A stretch of DNA of 23,099 nucleotides from JAVBPB01 sp031549965 (lineage in GTDB: Bacteria > Bacillota > Clostridia > Lachnospirales > Lachnospiraceae). The translations under genes were made by a program, and so were the position numbers. The stretch covers positions 1 through 23,099 of the forward strand of contig JAVBPB010000149.1 in assembly GCA_031549965.1 (NCBI GenBank), read 5' to 3'. A model generated the notes under the pieces. The model was not told where the DNA came from. It worked only from the letters and a program-made list of their open reading frames with translations, and ran no database searches. How positions within the stretch are numbered: position 1 is the first letter of the stretch; the number at the start of each line of letters is the position of its first letter. Shown one piece after another: positions 8,581 to 16,112 of the stretch.

Positions 8581-9549
8581 ATGATTGAAGAAAGAAATGA
8601 TTTAAAAAGCAAAATACCATTAATCATCCTAACAGGCCCAACTGCCGTAGGTAAAACAGAAAGCTCCATAAAATTAGCCAAACAAATAAATGGTGAAATA
8701 ATTTCAGCAGACTCCATGCAAGTCTACAAGCACATGGATATAGGAACCGCAAAAATCACAAAAGAAGAAATGAACGGAGTAAATCACTACCTAATAGATG
8801 AAATAGAGCCAAACGAAGAATTTAATGTAGTAAAATTTAAAACCTATGCAAGTACCTATATAAATCAAATAATCCAAAAAGGGAAAATTCCCATTATAGT
8901 AGGTGGCACAGGATTTTACATCCAAGCCATACTATATGACATAGACTTTTCCATAACAAAAGAAGACACCTCCTACAGAAAAGAACTAGAAAACCTTGCA
9001 AAAAAACACGGAAATGACTATGTTCACAACATGCTTTCCCAAGTAGACAGCATTTCATCAAAAGAAATACACCCAAACAATCTAAAACGTGTAATCAGAG
9101 CTTTAGAATACTACAAGCTTACAGGAGAAAAAATATCAACCCACAACCAAGAGCAAAGGAAAAAGGAATCCCCCTACAATTTCGTATACTTCGTAATCAA
9201 CGATCACAGAAACATCCTATACGAAAAAATAGACATCCGAGTTGACCAAATGGTAAATTCCGGTCTTGTATCAGAAGTAGATAAACTATTCCAAAAAGGC
9301 TATACAAAAGAAATGGTTTCCATGCAAGGTTTAGGTTACAAGGAAATATTAGACTACCTTACAGGAAATACCTCCTTAGAAGAAGCTATCTACATCCTAA
9401 AAAGAGAAACCAGACATTTTGCAAAGCGACAGTTAACGTGGTTTAAGCGAGAAAAAGAAGTAACTTGGGTAAATAAGTACGAGCATAACAATACCAGTGA
9501 ACTAATAGACTTTATGTTGCAAGAAATAAAAAAAAGGAATATTGTTTAG
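8581..9549 (+). CDS. miaA: tRNA dimethylallyltransferase MiaA
   Basis: Transfers the dimethylallyl group to N6 of adenosine 37 in tRNAs that read codons beginning with U, which improves reading-frame maintenance. Family marks are all present: P-loop GPTAVGKT at residues 19-26, the substrate-binding ISADSMQVYKHMDIGTAK, VGGTGFYIQA, the KRVIRALEYY segment, and the C-terminal RQLTWFKRE. The length of 322 is typical. The ATG at 8581 has CGGAG seven bases upstream. It closes the mutS-mutL-miaA block. In many Clostridia and Bacilli hfq comes next; here a 90-base non-coding interval separates miaA from the PLP enzyme. Confidence 0.96.
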   Translation: MIEERNDLKSKIPLIILTGPTAVGKTESSIKLAKQINGEIISADSMQVYKHMDIGTAKITKEEMNGVNHYLIDEIEPNEEFNVVKFKTYASTYINQIIQKGKIPIIVGGTGFYIQAILYDIDFSITKEDTSYRKELENLAKKHGNDYVHNMLSQVDSISSKEIHPNNLKRVIRALEYYKLTGEKISTHNQEQRKKESPYNFVYFVINDHRNILYEKIDIRVDQMVNSGLVSEVDKLFQKGYTKEMVSMQGLGYKEILDYLTGNTSLEEAIYILKRETRHFAKRQLTWFKREKEVTWVNKYEHNNTSELIDFMLQEIKKRNIV

Positions 9550-9559
9550 AAAGGACGGA

Positions 9560-9635
9560 TTAACTATACCGTTAATGGGTCTTGAGTTGACGATATAACG
9601 GATGTAGGAAATCTACAAAAAATACCCCAAGGAGG
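9560..9635 (+). promoter_or_regulatory. Structured leader before the PLP enzyme, diverged copy B of the dispersed repeat
   Basis: Bases 9582-9611 resemble the first half of the repeat at 1626 (shared AGTTGACGA and GTAGGAAA, with differences between). Three pairings are visible: TTAAC 9560-9564 with GTTAA 9571-9575, or alternatively CCGTTA 9569-9574 with TAACGG 9596-9601, and then TGTAG 9603-9607 with CTACA 9613-9617. The first two exclude each other. The ribosome site AAGGAGG (9629-9635) follows a C-rich stretch that could pair with GGGT at 9577-9580. It could be a cis-regulatory leader or merely a repeat remnant; it matches no riboswitch class I recognise. Confidence 0.4.
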
Positions 9636-9639
9636 AAAA

Positions 9640-10932
9640 ATGAATAAAAACCTAACCCAAATATACCAAACACTAGGATTAAGCGAAAAAATACAAACTT
9701 TCTGCCAAACAATTGAAAACAACCTAAAACCTCGTTTTGATCAAATAGACCAAATAGTAGAATACAACCAAATGAAAGTAATAAATTCAATGCAAGAGTG
9801 CAAATTAAGTGATATTCATTTTATGGGTTCAACAGGATATGGCTATAATGATCTGGGAAGAGAAACCATTGAGGCAATATACGCTAAAACATTTAATGCA
9901 GAATCAGCTCTTGTACGACCTCAAATAACATGCGGAACACATGCACTTACAGTTGCCTTATCAGGAAATTTAAGACCAGGAGATGAGCTTTTATCCCCAG
10001 TTGGAAAACCATATGATACATTAGAAGGAGTAATAGGGATTAGACCAATGAGAGGCTCTCTAATGGAATATGGAGTAAAATACAAACAGGTAGACTTATT
10101 ACAAACAGGTGAATTCGACTATGAAAACATAGCAAAATCAATTAACGAAAAAACAAAAATGGCTACAGTACAACGTTCAAAAGGATATGCCACAAGACCA
10201 ACATTTTCAGTGAAACAAATAGGGGAACTAATAGAATTTATCAAAAAAATAAAGCCAGATATAATATGTATGGTAGACAACTGCTACGGTGAATTTGTTG
10301 AAATGATAGAACCATCAGACGTTGGAGCAGATTTAGTAGTAGGCTCTCTTATAAAAAACCCTGGGGGAGGACTGGCTCCAACTGGAGGGTATATAGTAGG
10401 AAAAGAAGAATACGTTGATAATGCTGCCTATAGACTTACAGCTCCCGGACTAGGAAAGGAACTTGGTGCCACACTTTCAATGAATCAGCCTCTATTACAA
10501 GGCCTTTTCTTAGCACCTCTTGTTGTAGGAGGAGCTTTAAAAGGAGCTATATATGCTGCAAACATCTATGAAAAATTAGGATTTAAAGTAATACCAAATA
10601 GTACCGAGTCAAGACATGATATCATACAAGCAGTAGAATTAAAAACCAAAGAAAGAATAATAGAATTTTGTAAAGGAATCCAAAAGGCAGCACCAGTAGA
10701 TTCTTTTGTCATACCAGAACCTTGGGAAATGCCGGGATATGACTCAGAAGTTATAATGGCAGCAGGAGCATTTATACAAGGATCATCAATTGAACTTAGT
10801 GCAGATGCCCCAATTAGAGAGCCATATGCAGTATATTTTCAAGGAGGACTAACTTGGTATCATGCAAAATTAGGAATACAAATGTCCCTACAAAAATTAT
10901 ATGAAGCTGGTTTGGTAGAAATTAATTTTTAG
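9640..10932 (+). CDS. PLP-dependent enzyme of the methionine gamma-lyase / YnbB (aluminium resistance) family
   Basis: Cytoplasmic fold-type I PLP enzyme related to cystathionine and methionine gamma-lyases. The family is often annotated as aluminium-resistance protein or methionine gamma-lyase, but the physiological substrate is not settled. The Schiff-base lysine is very likely K239 in GSLIKNPGGG. Upstream are RPQITCGTHAL, fitting the cofactor-phosphate region, and MVDNCYGEFVE with the conserved aspartate that contacts the pyridine nitrogen. The C-terminal domain includes IPEPWEMPGYDSEVIMAAG and FIQGSSIELSADAP, typical of this subfamily. The length of 430 is normal. The ATG at 9640 follows AAGGAGG closely. 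The gene commonly sits downstream of miaA (and hfq) in Firmicutes, which supports the assignment. Confidence 0.88.
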   Translation: MNKNLTQIYQTLGLSEKIQTFCQTIENNLKPRFDQIDQIVEYNQMKVINSMQECKLSDIHFMGSTGYGYNDLGRETIEAIYAKTFNAESALVRPQITCGTHALTVALSGNLRPGDELLSPVGKPYDTLEGVIGIRPMRGSLMEYGVKYKQVDLLQTGEFDYENIAKSINEKTKMATVQRSKGYATRPTFSVKQIGELIEFIKKIKPDIICMVDNCYGEFVEMIEPSDVGADLVVGSLIKNPGGGLAPTGGYIVGKEEYVDNAAYRLTAPGLGKELGATLSMNQPLLQGLFLAPLVVGGALKGAIYAANIYEKLGFKVIPNSTESRHDIIQAVELKTKERIIEFCKGIQKAAPVDSFVIPEPWEMPGYDSEVIMAAGAFIQGSSIELSADAPIREPYAVYFQGGLTWYHAKLGIQMSLQKLYEAGLVEINF

Positions 10933-10989
10933 AGCATAATAAGCCAATTAAATTAATAAAATTATTAATAAAATCAATTGGTGATGCTA

Positions 10990-11535
10990 TTGAAAAAGGC
11001 AAATTTATTATTAAATATTTCCTTTTATTTTTTATTGATACTCCTAATCAGTTTTTTGATATTGCCATATATATACGCTGATAAACATGTATTCCATCTG
11101 CCATTTAATCTGAATCTAAATCATAGAAACTTAGTAATGGTAAAAGGGGAAACTGTAAGACTCAAGGTAATAGGAATAAATAAAAGAGTTACATTCAATA
11201 CTACGGACTGGAAGGTTGCAGATGTTAATTACAATGGATGGATAAAAGCTGATAAAATAGGAAAAGCAACTATTACAGCAGAAGTAGACAATAAAAAACG
11301 AAGATGTGTAGTAAGAGTCATAGGATTAAATAAAACTTCAATAAAAATTAAAGTAGGAGAAAAATATAAGCTAAAAATAAATGGAATAATAAGCCGTGTT
11401 AAATATACCAGTAACAACAAAGAAATAGCTTTAGTTGATAGAAAAGGAATCATAAAAGGAATAAAAAAAGGAAGAACAACAATATACGTTGAAGTAAAAG
11501 GGAAAAAACTAGAATGTGTAGTTAATATAAATTAA
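10990..11535 (+). CDS. Small exported protein with two bacterial Ig-like (Big_2) domains
   Basis: Predicted secreted or membrane-anchored protein of 181 residues. A basic start (MKKAN) leads into a hydrophobic stretch (about residues 6-28) that could be a signal peptide or an anchor. Two tandem Big_2-like units follow: the first contains VKGETVRLKV, DWKVADVNYNGWIKADKIGKATITAEV; the second contains IKVGEKYKLKI, NKEIALVDRKGIIKGIKKGRTTIYVEV. These match the usual 'sequence change, own value, next strand' pattern of such domains. No enzyme domain or sortase motif is present. The start is uncertain: I prefer TTG at 10990, because GGTGAT (10980-10985) is then a well-placed ribosome site; GTG 10981 and ATG 10984 are in frame but overlap it. 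AATTGG in that region can pair with CCAATT at 10944-10949. Confidence 0.7.
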   Translation: MKKANLLLNISFYFLLILLISFLILPYIYADKHVFHLPFNLNLNHRNLVMVKGETVRLKVIGINKRVTFNTTDWKVADVNYNGWIKADKIGKATITAEVDNKKRRCVVRVIGLNKTSIKIKVGEKYKLKINGIISRVKYTSNNKEIALVDRKGIIKGIKKGRTTIYVEVKGKKLECVVNIN

Positions 11536-11624
11536 AAAAGATCAAAATATAAATAAAAAGTTAGCATATTTTTCCCATAGTAGTACTAATATTATACTAG
11601 TAGACAATTTGGGAGAGATGCGTT

Positions 11625-12815
11625 ATGAAGCGGGTAAGTGCCATAATAACAACTATTATATTAGTACTAAACATTGTACTAAATACTAATAGTTCAATCA
11701 ATTCAGTACTTGCTAAAGAAAACCAAAATATTAATATTACATCAACCTCTGCTGTACTTATGGAAGCAACAACAGGGCAGATAATTTACGAAAAAAACTC
11801 AAAAGAAAAACTACGTCCTGCAAGCATTACAAAAATCATGACTCTAATTCTAATATTTGAAGCCTTAGAATCAGAAAAAATTCATTTAGAAGATGAAGTT
11901 TCGGTAAGTGAACATGCCGCATCCATGGGAGGCTCACAAGTATTCCTTGAGCCAAATGAGAAACAGACAGTAGACACTATGATAAAATGCATAAGTGTTG
12001 CAAGTGGAAATGATGCAAGTGTTGCAATGGCAGAATACATAGCCGGTTCAGAAGAAGAATTTGTTAGCAGAATGAATGAAAAAGCAAAAGAACTAGGTAT
12101 GGACAGCACACAATTTCAAAACTGTACAGGACTAGACACAGATAATCATTATTCAAGTGCATTAGATGTAGCTATAATGTCCAGAGAATTAATAGAAAAG
12201 CATCCAGAAATACATAAATATTCAACAATATGGATGGACACTATAATCCATTCAACCAAACGAGGAGACAGCGAGTTTGGTTTAGCCAACACAAACAAGC
12301 TACTAAAGCAATACGATGGAATAACAGGACTAAAAACCGGTTCAACAAGTTTAGCAAAATATTGCCTGTCAGCAACAGCCGAAAGAAATGGAATCAAACT
12401 AATATCAGTAATAATGGCAGCCCCAGACTACAAAGTAAGATTCTCAGAAGCAAGCAAACTACTAGACTACGGGTATGCAAACGTAACCCTATTCAAAGAC
12501 GATAACAAATCACTAACCATAGACCCGGTACCAGTTATTAGAGGAATAGAAAACAAAGTTACCTGCAAAGTAAAAGGAAACTTCTCCTACTTATGCCTAT
12601 CAGGTGAAAACACAGCCGACATTACAAAAGAAGTAGTCCTTTATGAAAACATAAAGGCACCAATAAAAGCCGGTGACAAAGCAGGCGAAATAATATACAA
12701 ACTAAACCAAAAACCAATAGGAAGTGTAGATATAATATGCGAAAATGATGTTGAAGAAGCAAAATTTATAGACTACTTCATCAAAATAATATTAAAATAC
12801 GGTATAGGCATATAA
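11625..12815 (+). CDS. D-alanyl-D-alanine carboxypeptidase, S11 family (DacF-like)
   Basis: Penicillin-binding protein that removes the terminal D-Ala from peptidoglycan stem peptides outside the membrane. An N-terminal signal peptide ends near SVLA-K (predicted cut after A30). The active-site triads are complete: SITK at 67-70 (nucleophile S67), SGN at 127-129 and KTG at 237-239. The C-terminal part is a beta-rich PBP5_C-like domain, and the tail (FIDYFIKIILKYGIGI) looks like the amphipathic anchor used by PBP5 relatives. The length of 396 is typical. The ATG at 11625 follows GGGAGAG. Related dacF genes in spore-formers are sporulation-controlled, but I see no convincing forespore promoter here, and the vegetative DacA-type role is equally possible. 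Confidence 0.92.
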   Translation: MKRVSAIITTIILVLNIVLNTNSSINSVLAKENQNINITSTSAVLMEATTGQIIYEKNSKEKLRPASITKIMTLILIFEALESEKIHLEDEVSVSEHAASMGGSQVFLEPNEKQTVDTMIKCISVASGNDASVAMAEYIAGSEEEFVSRMNEKAKELGMDSTQFQNCTGLDTDNHYSSALDVAIMSRELIEKHPEIHKYSTIWMDTIIHSTKRGDSEFGLANTNKLLKQYDGITGLKTGSTSLAKYCLSATAERNGIKLISVIMAAPDYKVRFSEASKLLDYGYANVTLFKDDNKSLTIDPVPVIRGIENKVTCKVKGNFSYLCLSGENTADITKEVVLYENIKAPIKAGDKAGEIIYKLNQKPIGSVDIICENDVEEAKFIDYFIKIILKYGIGI

Positions 12816-12861
12816 TTCAAATTATATTGTTCATTAATAAAATAATGGAAAATATAAATAA

Positions 12862-12902
12862 TATATACTCATATTTCTCAATATTAGAAATATGAGTATA
12901 TA
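12862..12902. repeat. Perfect 17-bp inverted repeat after the carboxypeptidase gene
   Basis: Arms 12862-12878 (TATATACTCATATTTCT) and 12886-12902 are exact complements around a 7-base loop. It lies 46 bases after the dacF-like stop. No T-run follows on either strand within a few bases, so it is a poor canonical terminator despite its position. It could be a weak bidirectional terminator, an mRNA 3'-end stabiliser or a protein-binding site. Confidence 0.6.
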
Positions 12903-13031
12903 CGAATATAAAATCAAAGACTATGGTATTTTCATAGGCTCATTGGAATGTTTTTCACTTCTGTCTTTTCAAAGCCCCACTCAAAAGAGTCAAAAATCAT
13001 TTAACTTATAAGAACACGAACAGGAGCAAAA

Positions 13032-13889
13032 ATGATAAAATTTATTATTATAGTACTTATATTAACAATAATGATTATAATAGAAAATAGCAATTTAACC
13101 ACCAAAAAGTATAACATATCAGACAAGTTTGGCAAAAATAATAAACCTCTAAAGATTGCTTTATTATCTGATCTGCATAATAACTCGTTTGGGAAAAAAA
13201 ATAAAAGATTAATAGACCGAATAAATAAAGAAAATCCTGATTTAATACTGATATCAGGAGATATGTTAGTAAGCAGAAAAAATTCAGGATATGAAGTGTC
13301 ATTAGAACTTTTAAAAAATCTGTCAAAGAAATATACTATATTTTATGGTAATGGAAATCATGAACAAAAAATCAGATTATATACAGATATCTATGAAAAT
13401 ATGTATAATGAATATACAGATAAATTAAAAGCTTTAGGAATAAAAATCCTTGTAAATGAAACTGATTATTTTGAATGGGAAAATAAAAAAATTGCTATAA
13501 CCGGATCTGAAATAGGCAGAGAATATTATAAAAAATATAGAGATTATCCAATGAATGAAAATTACCTTGAAGAAATAATAGGAAAGTCTTCAAAAGAACT
13601 ATATCAAATCCTTATTGCTCACAATCCTGTATATTTTAAGGAATATGTAAATTGGGGAGCTGATTTAACTGTTTCTGGACATATACATGGAGGCATAATG
13701 ATTTTGCCGTTTTTAGGAGGAGTTCTTTCACCTCAGGTAAGATTTTTTCCAAAATATTACAAAGGTCATTATAAAATAAACAATAAAAGTATGGTTGTCA
13801 GTGCTGGGCTTGGATTACATACAATTAAGATTAGACTTTTTAATCGTCCTGAATTAGTAATAATTAATTTGATAAATAGTGAGAATTAA
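13032..13889 (+). CDS. Membrane-anchored metallophosphoesterase (YkuE/YaeI-like)
   Basis: Predicted calcineurin-like phosphoesterase with a single N-terminal anchor (about residues 3-18), placing the catalytic domain outside or at the membrane surface. The full set of dimetal motifs is visible: D47-x-H49 in LLSDLHNN, GD at 76-77 in LISGDML, GNHE at 108-111, IAHNP with the metal-binding His, and VSGHIHGG with both late histidines. Relatives include UDP-diacylglucosamine-type hydrolases and the B. subtilis YkuE wall-linked enzyme; the substrate here is unknown. The length of 285 is typical. The ATG at 13032 follows CAGGAGC. It stands alone, with 216 bases before it and a new promoter after it. 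Confidence 0.88.
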   Translation: MIKFIIIVLILTIMIIIENSNLTTKKYNISDKFGKNNKPLKIALLSDLHNNSFGKKNKRLIDRINKENPDLILISGDMLVSRKNSGYEVSLELLKNLSKKYTIFYGNGNHEQKIRLYTDIYENMYNEYTDKLKALGIKILVNETDYFEWENKKIAITGSEIGREYYKKYRDYPMNENYLEEIIGKSSKELYQILIAHNPVYFKEYVNWGADLTVSGHIHGGIMILPFLGGVLSPQVRFFPKYYKGHYKINNKSMVVSAGLGLHTIKIRLFNRPELVIINLINSEN

Positions 13890-13900
13890 TTATTTTGTAC

Positions 13901-13929
13901 TTGAAAAATTAATAAATAATTAGTACAAT
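13901..13929 (+). promoter_or_regulatory. Sigma-A-type promoter for the membrane protein-scpA-scpB operon
   Basis: TTGAAA (13901-13906), a 17-base spacer and TACAAT (13924-13929) form a good vegetative promoter 36 bases before the first gene. TTGTAC and GTACAA arms (13895-13900 and 13923-13928) flank it as an inverted repeat and could serve as an operator, but that is inference. The ribosome site GAAGGAG follows. Confidence 0.6.
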
Positions 13930-13964
13930 GTTTTGTAGCAGTAGCTGCGAGAAGGAGAAAATTT

Positions 13965-14582
13965 ATGATTTTAAGACTAATTGATATTACGATTCTTATA
14001 GTTTCATCATGTATAATAATGATATTGCATGAATTGACAAAATCAATAACATATACTTTTATTAATCGTAATCAAAAAAATAATTTAAAACATATATTTA
14101 AAATTGGGCAGTATATTGATCCCATTGGGCTAATTTTTTCTATAACCTGTTATTCAGGTTTTTCAAAACCATATATGTATAGAATTAAAGATAAGAAAAC
14201 CAATCTAATATTAGGAGTGGTTGGGTTTACAACCCTTTTAGTACTGTTTTTAGTAAATGCATCATTAATCTATATATTTTTCAATCAAATGTTATTTGAA
14301 AATGGAAAAATATTAGAAGCTGATAACATTGCAACCTATATACAATTTGAATTTTTACTATATACATCTTTATTAAGTTTATCTATGTTTATAGTGAATT
14401 TATTTCCTGTATCAACCTTTGATATGGCATTAATAATAGCATCACAATCACCAAGTAAATATTTTTCATTAATACAAAAAGATGATGTAGTAAAACTTAT
14501 AACTATGGCAGCAATTGCACTTCAGATTGTAAATTCATTATCTCGGCTTGTAATTCAAACAATTTTATACGGAGGATTATAA
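13965..14582 (+). CDS. Multi-pass membrane protein resembling an M50 (site-2) protease with a degenerate active site
   Basis: A 205-residue integral membrane protein with about four to five hydrophobic helices. The layout follows small M50 peptidases: a first helix ending in a metal-site motif, a DPIGLI segment followed by SKP (the 'AKP' element of site-2 proteases) and a late NLFPV-x3-D segment. The zinc motif, normally HExxH, reads H22-E23-L-T-K26, so the second histidine is lysine. The late aspartate is kept (D153), but the usual PPLDG context has become STFDM. The protein may therefore be an inactive relative or have altered chemistry. M50-family genes are often adjacent to scpA in Clostridia, which supports the homology. 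ScpA starts one base after the stop, and its ribosome site lies inside this gene, so translation is probably coupled. Confidence 0.65.
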   Translation: MILRLIDITILIVSSCIIMILHELTKSITYTFINRNQKNNLKHIFKIGQYIDPIGLIFSITCYSGFSKPYMYRIKDKKTNLILGVVGFTTLLVLFLVNASLIYIFFNQMLFENGKILEADNIATYIQFEFLLYTSLLSLSMFIVNLFPVSTFDMALIIASQSPSKYFSLIQKDDVVKLITMAAIALQIVNSLSRLVIQTILYGGL

Positions 14583-14583
14583 T

Positions 14584-15327
14584 ATGGGAATTTCGGTAAA
14601 ATTAGAAGTTTTTGAAGGTCCCCTTGATCTTTTACTTCATCTTATTGATAAGAATAAAGTTAATATTTATGATATTCCAATTGTATTAATTACAAAGCAA
14701 TACATGGATTATATCAATGAAATGGATAAAAGAGATCTAAATATTATGAGTGAATTTTTGGTAATGGCTGCCACATTACTTAATATTAAATCTAAAATGC
14801 TTCTTCCAGGTAAAGAGGAGGAAGTTTTAGAAGATGAAGATCCTAGAAAAGAGCTTGTTGAAAGATTATTGGAATATAAAATGTATAAATATATTTCGGA
14901 AGAACTAAAAAGTAAACAAATTGATGCACAAAGGATTCTATATAAAGGTTCTACAATACCTGATGATATTGGAGAATATAAAGAAGAAGTGGACATTGAT
15001 GCATTACTTGCTGATTTAACACTATCAAAATTACACAAGATTTTTAAATCAATTATTAAAAGACAAGCTGACAAAATAGATCCTATAAGAAGTACTTTTG
15101 GTAAGATTGAAAAAGAAGAGGTAAATTTATCTGACAGAATACAATTCATTGAAGAATATGCTATTAAAAATAAGAAATTTAGCTTTAGAGATTTATTGGA
15201 AAAATTCTGTAATAAGATGGATATTATTGTAACGTTTCTTGGAGTATTAGAACTTATGAAAAGTCAAAAAATAATAATCGCACAAGACAATATATTTGAT
15301 GATATATTAATAACTATACCGGAATAG
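14584..15327 (+). CDS. scpA: Segregation and condensation protein A (kleisin)
   Basis: Kleisin that bridges the two SMC heads in the bacterial condensin complex and, with ScpB, organises newly replicated chromosome arms. The N-terminal hallmark VKLEVFEGPLDLLLHLIDKN (residues 5-24) is followed by the helical segment that binds the SMC neck. The acidic middle (EEEVLEDEDPRKELVERLLEYK) leads to the ScpB-binding region. The C-terminal winged helix (about 175-245) includes FSFRDLLEK and VTFLGVLELMK, which contacts the SMC cap. The length of 247 is normal. The ATG at 14584 is preceded by GGAGG. It ends 10 bases before scpB. Confidence 0.96.
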   Translation: MGISVKLEVFEGPLDLLLHLIDKNKVNIYDIPIVLITKQYMDYINEMDKRDLNIMSEFLVMAATLLNIKSKMLLPGKEEEVLEDEDPRKELVERLLEYKMYKYISEELKSKQIDAQRILYKGSTIPDDIGEYKEEVDIDALLADLTLSKLHKIFKSIIKRQADKIDPIRSTFGKIEKEEVNLSDRIQFIEEYAIKNKKFSFRDLLEKFCNKMDIIVTFLGVLELMKSQKIIIAQDNIFDDILITIPE

Positions 15328-15337
15328 AGGAAAAGTA

Positions 15338-15907
15338 GTGGATATTAAAGAGTTAGAAGCAGCTTTAGAAGCTATTTTATTTACGATGGGTGAAGCAGTA
15401 GAACTTCGTAAACTTTCTATGGCAACTGAGCATGATGAAGATACAATAAAAAAAGTTCTTCGAATAATGATGGACAAGTATGAAGAGGGTAATAGAGGAA
15501 TAAAAATAATTGAGTTAGATGGGGCATTTCAAATGTGTACAAAGCCATCTATGTATGATTATATAACAAGGGTTACCCATATTCCTAAAAAACATGTACT
15601 GACTGATGTGTTACTTGAAACTCTGTCAATTGTAGCATATAAACAGCCTATTACCAAACTTGAAATAGAAGCAATTCGTGGAGTTAAAAGCGATCATGCA
15701 GTTAATAAGCTGATTGAATATAATCTTGTATGTGAAATAGGAAGATTAGATTCCCCAGGAAGACCCCTTTTATTTGGAACCACTGAAGAATTTTTAAGAA
15801 GCTTTGGAGTACAGTCAATAGAAGAACTTCCAATTATCAGTCGAGAAAAAATTGAAGATTTCAAACAAGAGGCAGAAGAAGAGACTCAGATTAAACTTGA
15901 AGTTTAA
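15338..15907 (+). CDS. scpB: Segregation and condensation protein B
   Basis: Dimeric winged-helix protein that binds the centre of ScpA and regulates SMC ATPase and loop function. Two winged-helix domains are visible. The first begins LEAALEAILFTMGEAVEL; the second holds the strongly conserved LETLSIVAYKQPITKLEIE and IRGVKSDHAVNKLIE, followed by GRPLLFGTTEEFLRSFG, a ScpB signature. The length of 189 is typical. The start is GTG at 15338, with AGAGG seven bases upstream; no better ATG exists before the conserved sequence. It is the last gene of the operon, closed by the hairpin at 15953. Confidence 0.96.
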   Translation: MDIKELEAALEAILFTMGEAVELRKLSMATEHDEDTIKKVLRIMMDKYEEGNRGIKIIELDGAFQMCTKPSMYDYITRVTHIPKKHVLTDVLLETLSIVAYKQPITKLEIEAIRGVKSDHAVNKLIEYNLVCEIGRLDSPGRPLLFGTTEEFLRSFGVQSIEELPIISREKIEDFKQEAEEETQIKLEV

Positions 15908-15952
15908 ATTATTTAGGCAGTATTAAGCTTATATTATGTAATTATAGAAGCT

Positions 15953-15980
15953 ACCCCCTAACAATATGTTAGGGGGTTTT
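15953..15980 (+). terminator. Rho-independent terminator after scpB
   Basis: A perfect 10-bp GC-rich stem (ACCCCCTAAC at 15953-15962, complement at 15968-15977) with a 5-base loop ends in TTTT, and more T-rich sequence follows. It closes the scpAB operon. Confidence 0.9.
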
Positions 15981-16012
15981 ATAATCTTTTTGATTTAATA
16001 AAAAATATTAAC

Positions 16013-16041
16013 TTGAAAAAATGCATATAAAATGTTATTAT
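16013..16041 (+). promoter_or_regulatory. Sigma-A-type promoter for the GGDEF gene
   Basis: TTGAAA (16013-16018), a 17-base spacer and TATTAT (16036-16041) lie just beyond the scpB terminator and 72 bases before the start codon. The untranslated leader is too short and unstructured to hold a c-di-GMP riboswitch. Confidence 0.5.
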
Positions 16042-16112
16042 TTTAAATATAATTAGTGTGATTTTCATAAATTATATAATTTCAAAATACGATGAAATGG
16101 AGGTTTTGATTT

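Noticed and set aside
12230..12505. A 91-codon + strand frame inside the carboxypeptidase gene
   Set aside because: It is a shadow frame within a gene whose own frame carries all three catalytic motifs; the composition (Gln/Arg/Asn-rich) is not protein-like.
14709..15149. A 146-codon minus-strand frame opposite scpA
   Set aside because: The Ser/Leu-rich product is the typical antisense shadow of a Glu/Lys/Asp-rich gene, and scpA is certain.
15953..16112. Possible c-di-GMP riboswitch controlling the GGDEF gene
   Set aside because: The interval holds the scpB terminator, a plain promoter and a short AT-rich leader. None of the conserved GEMM sequence blocks is present.
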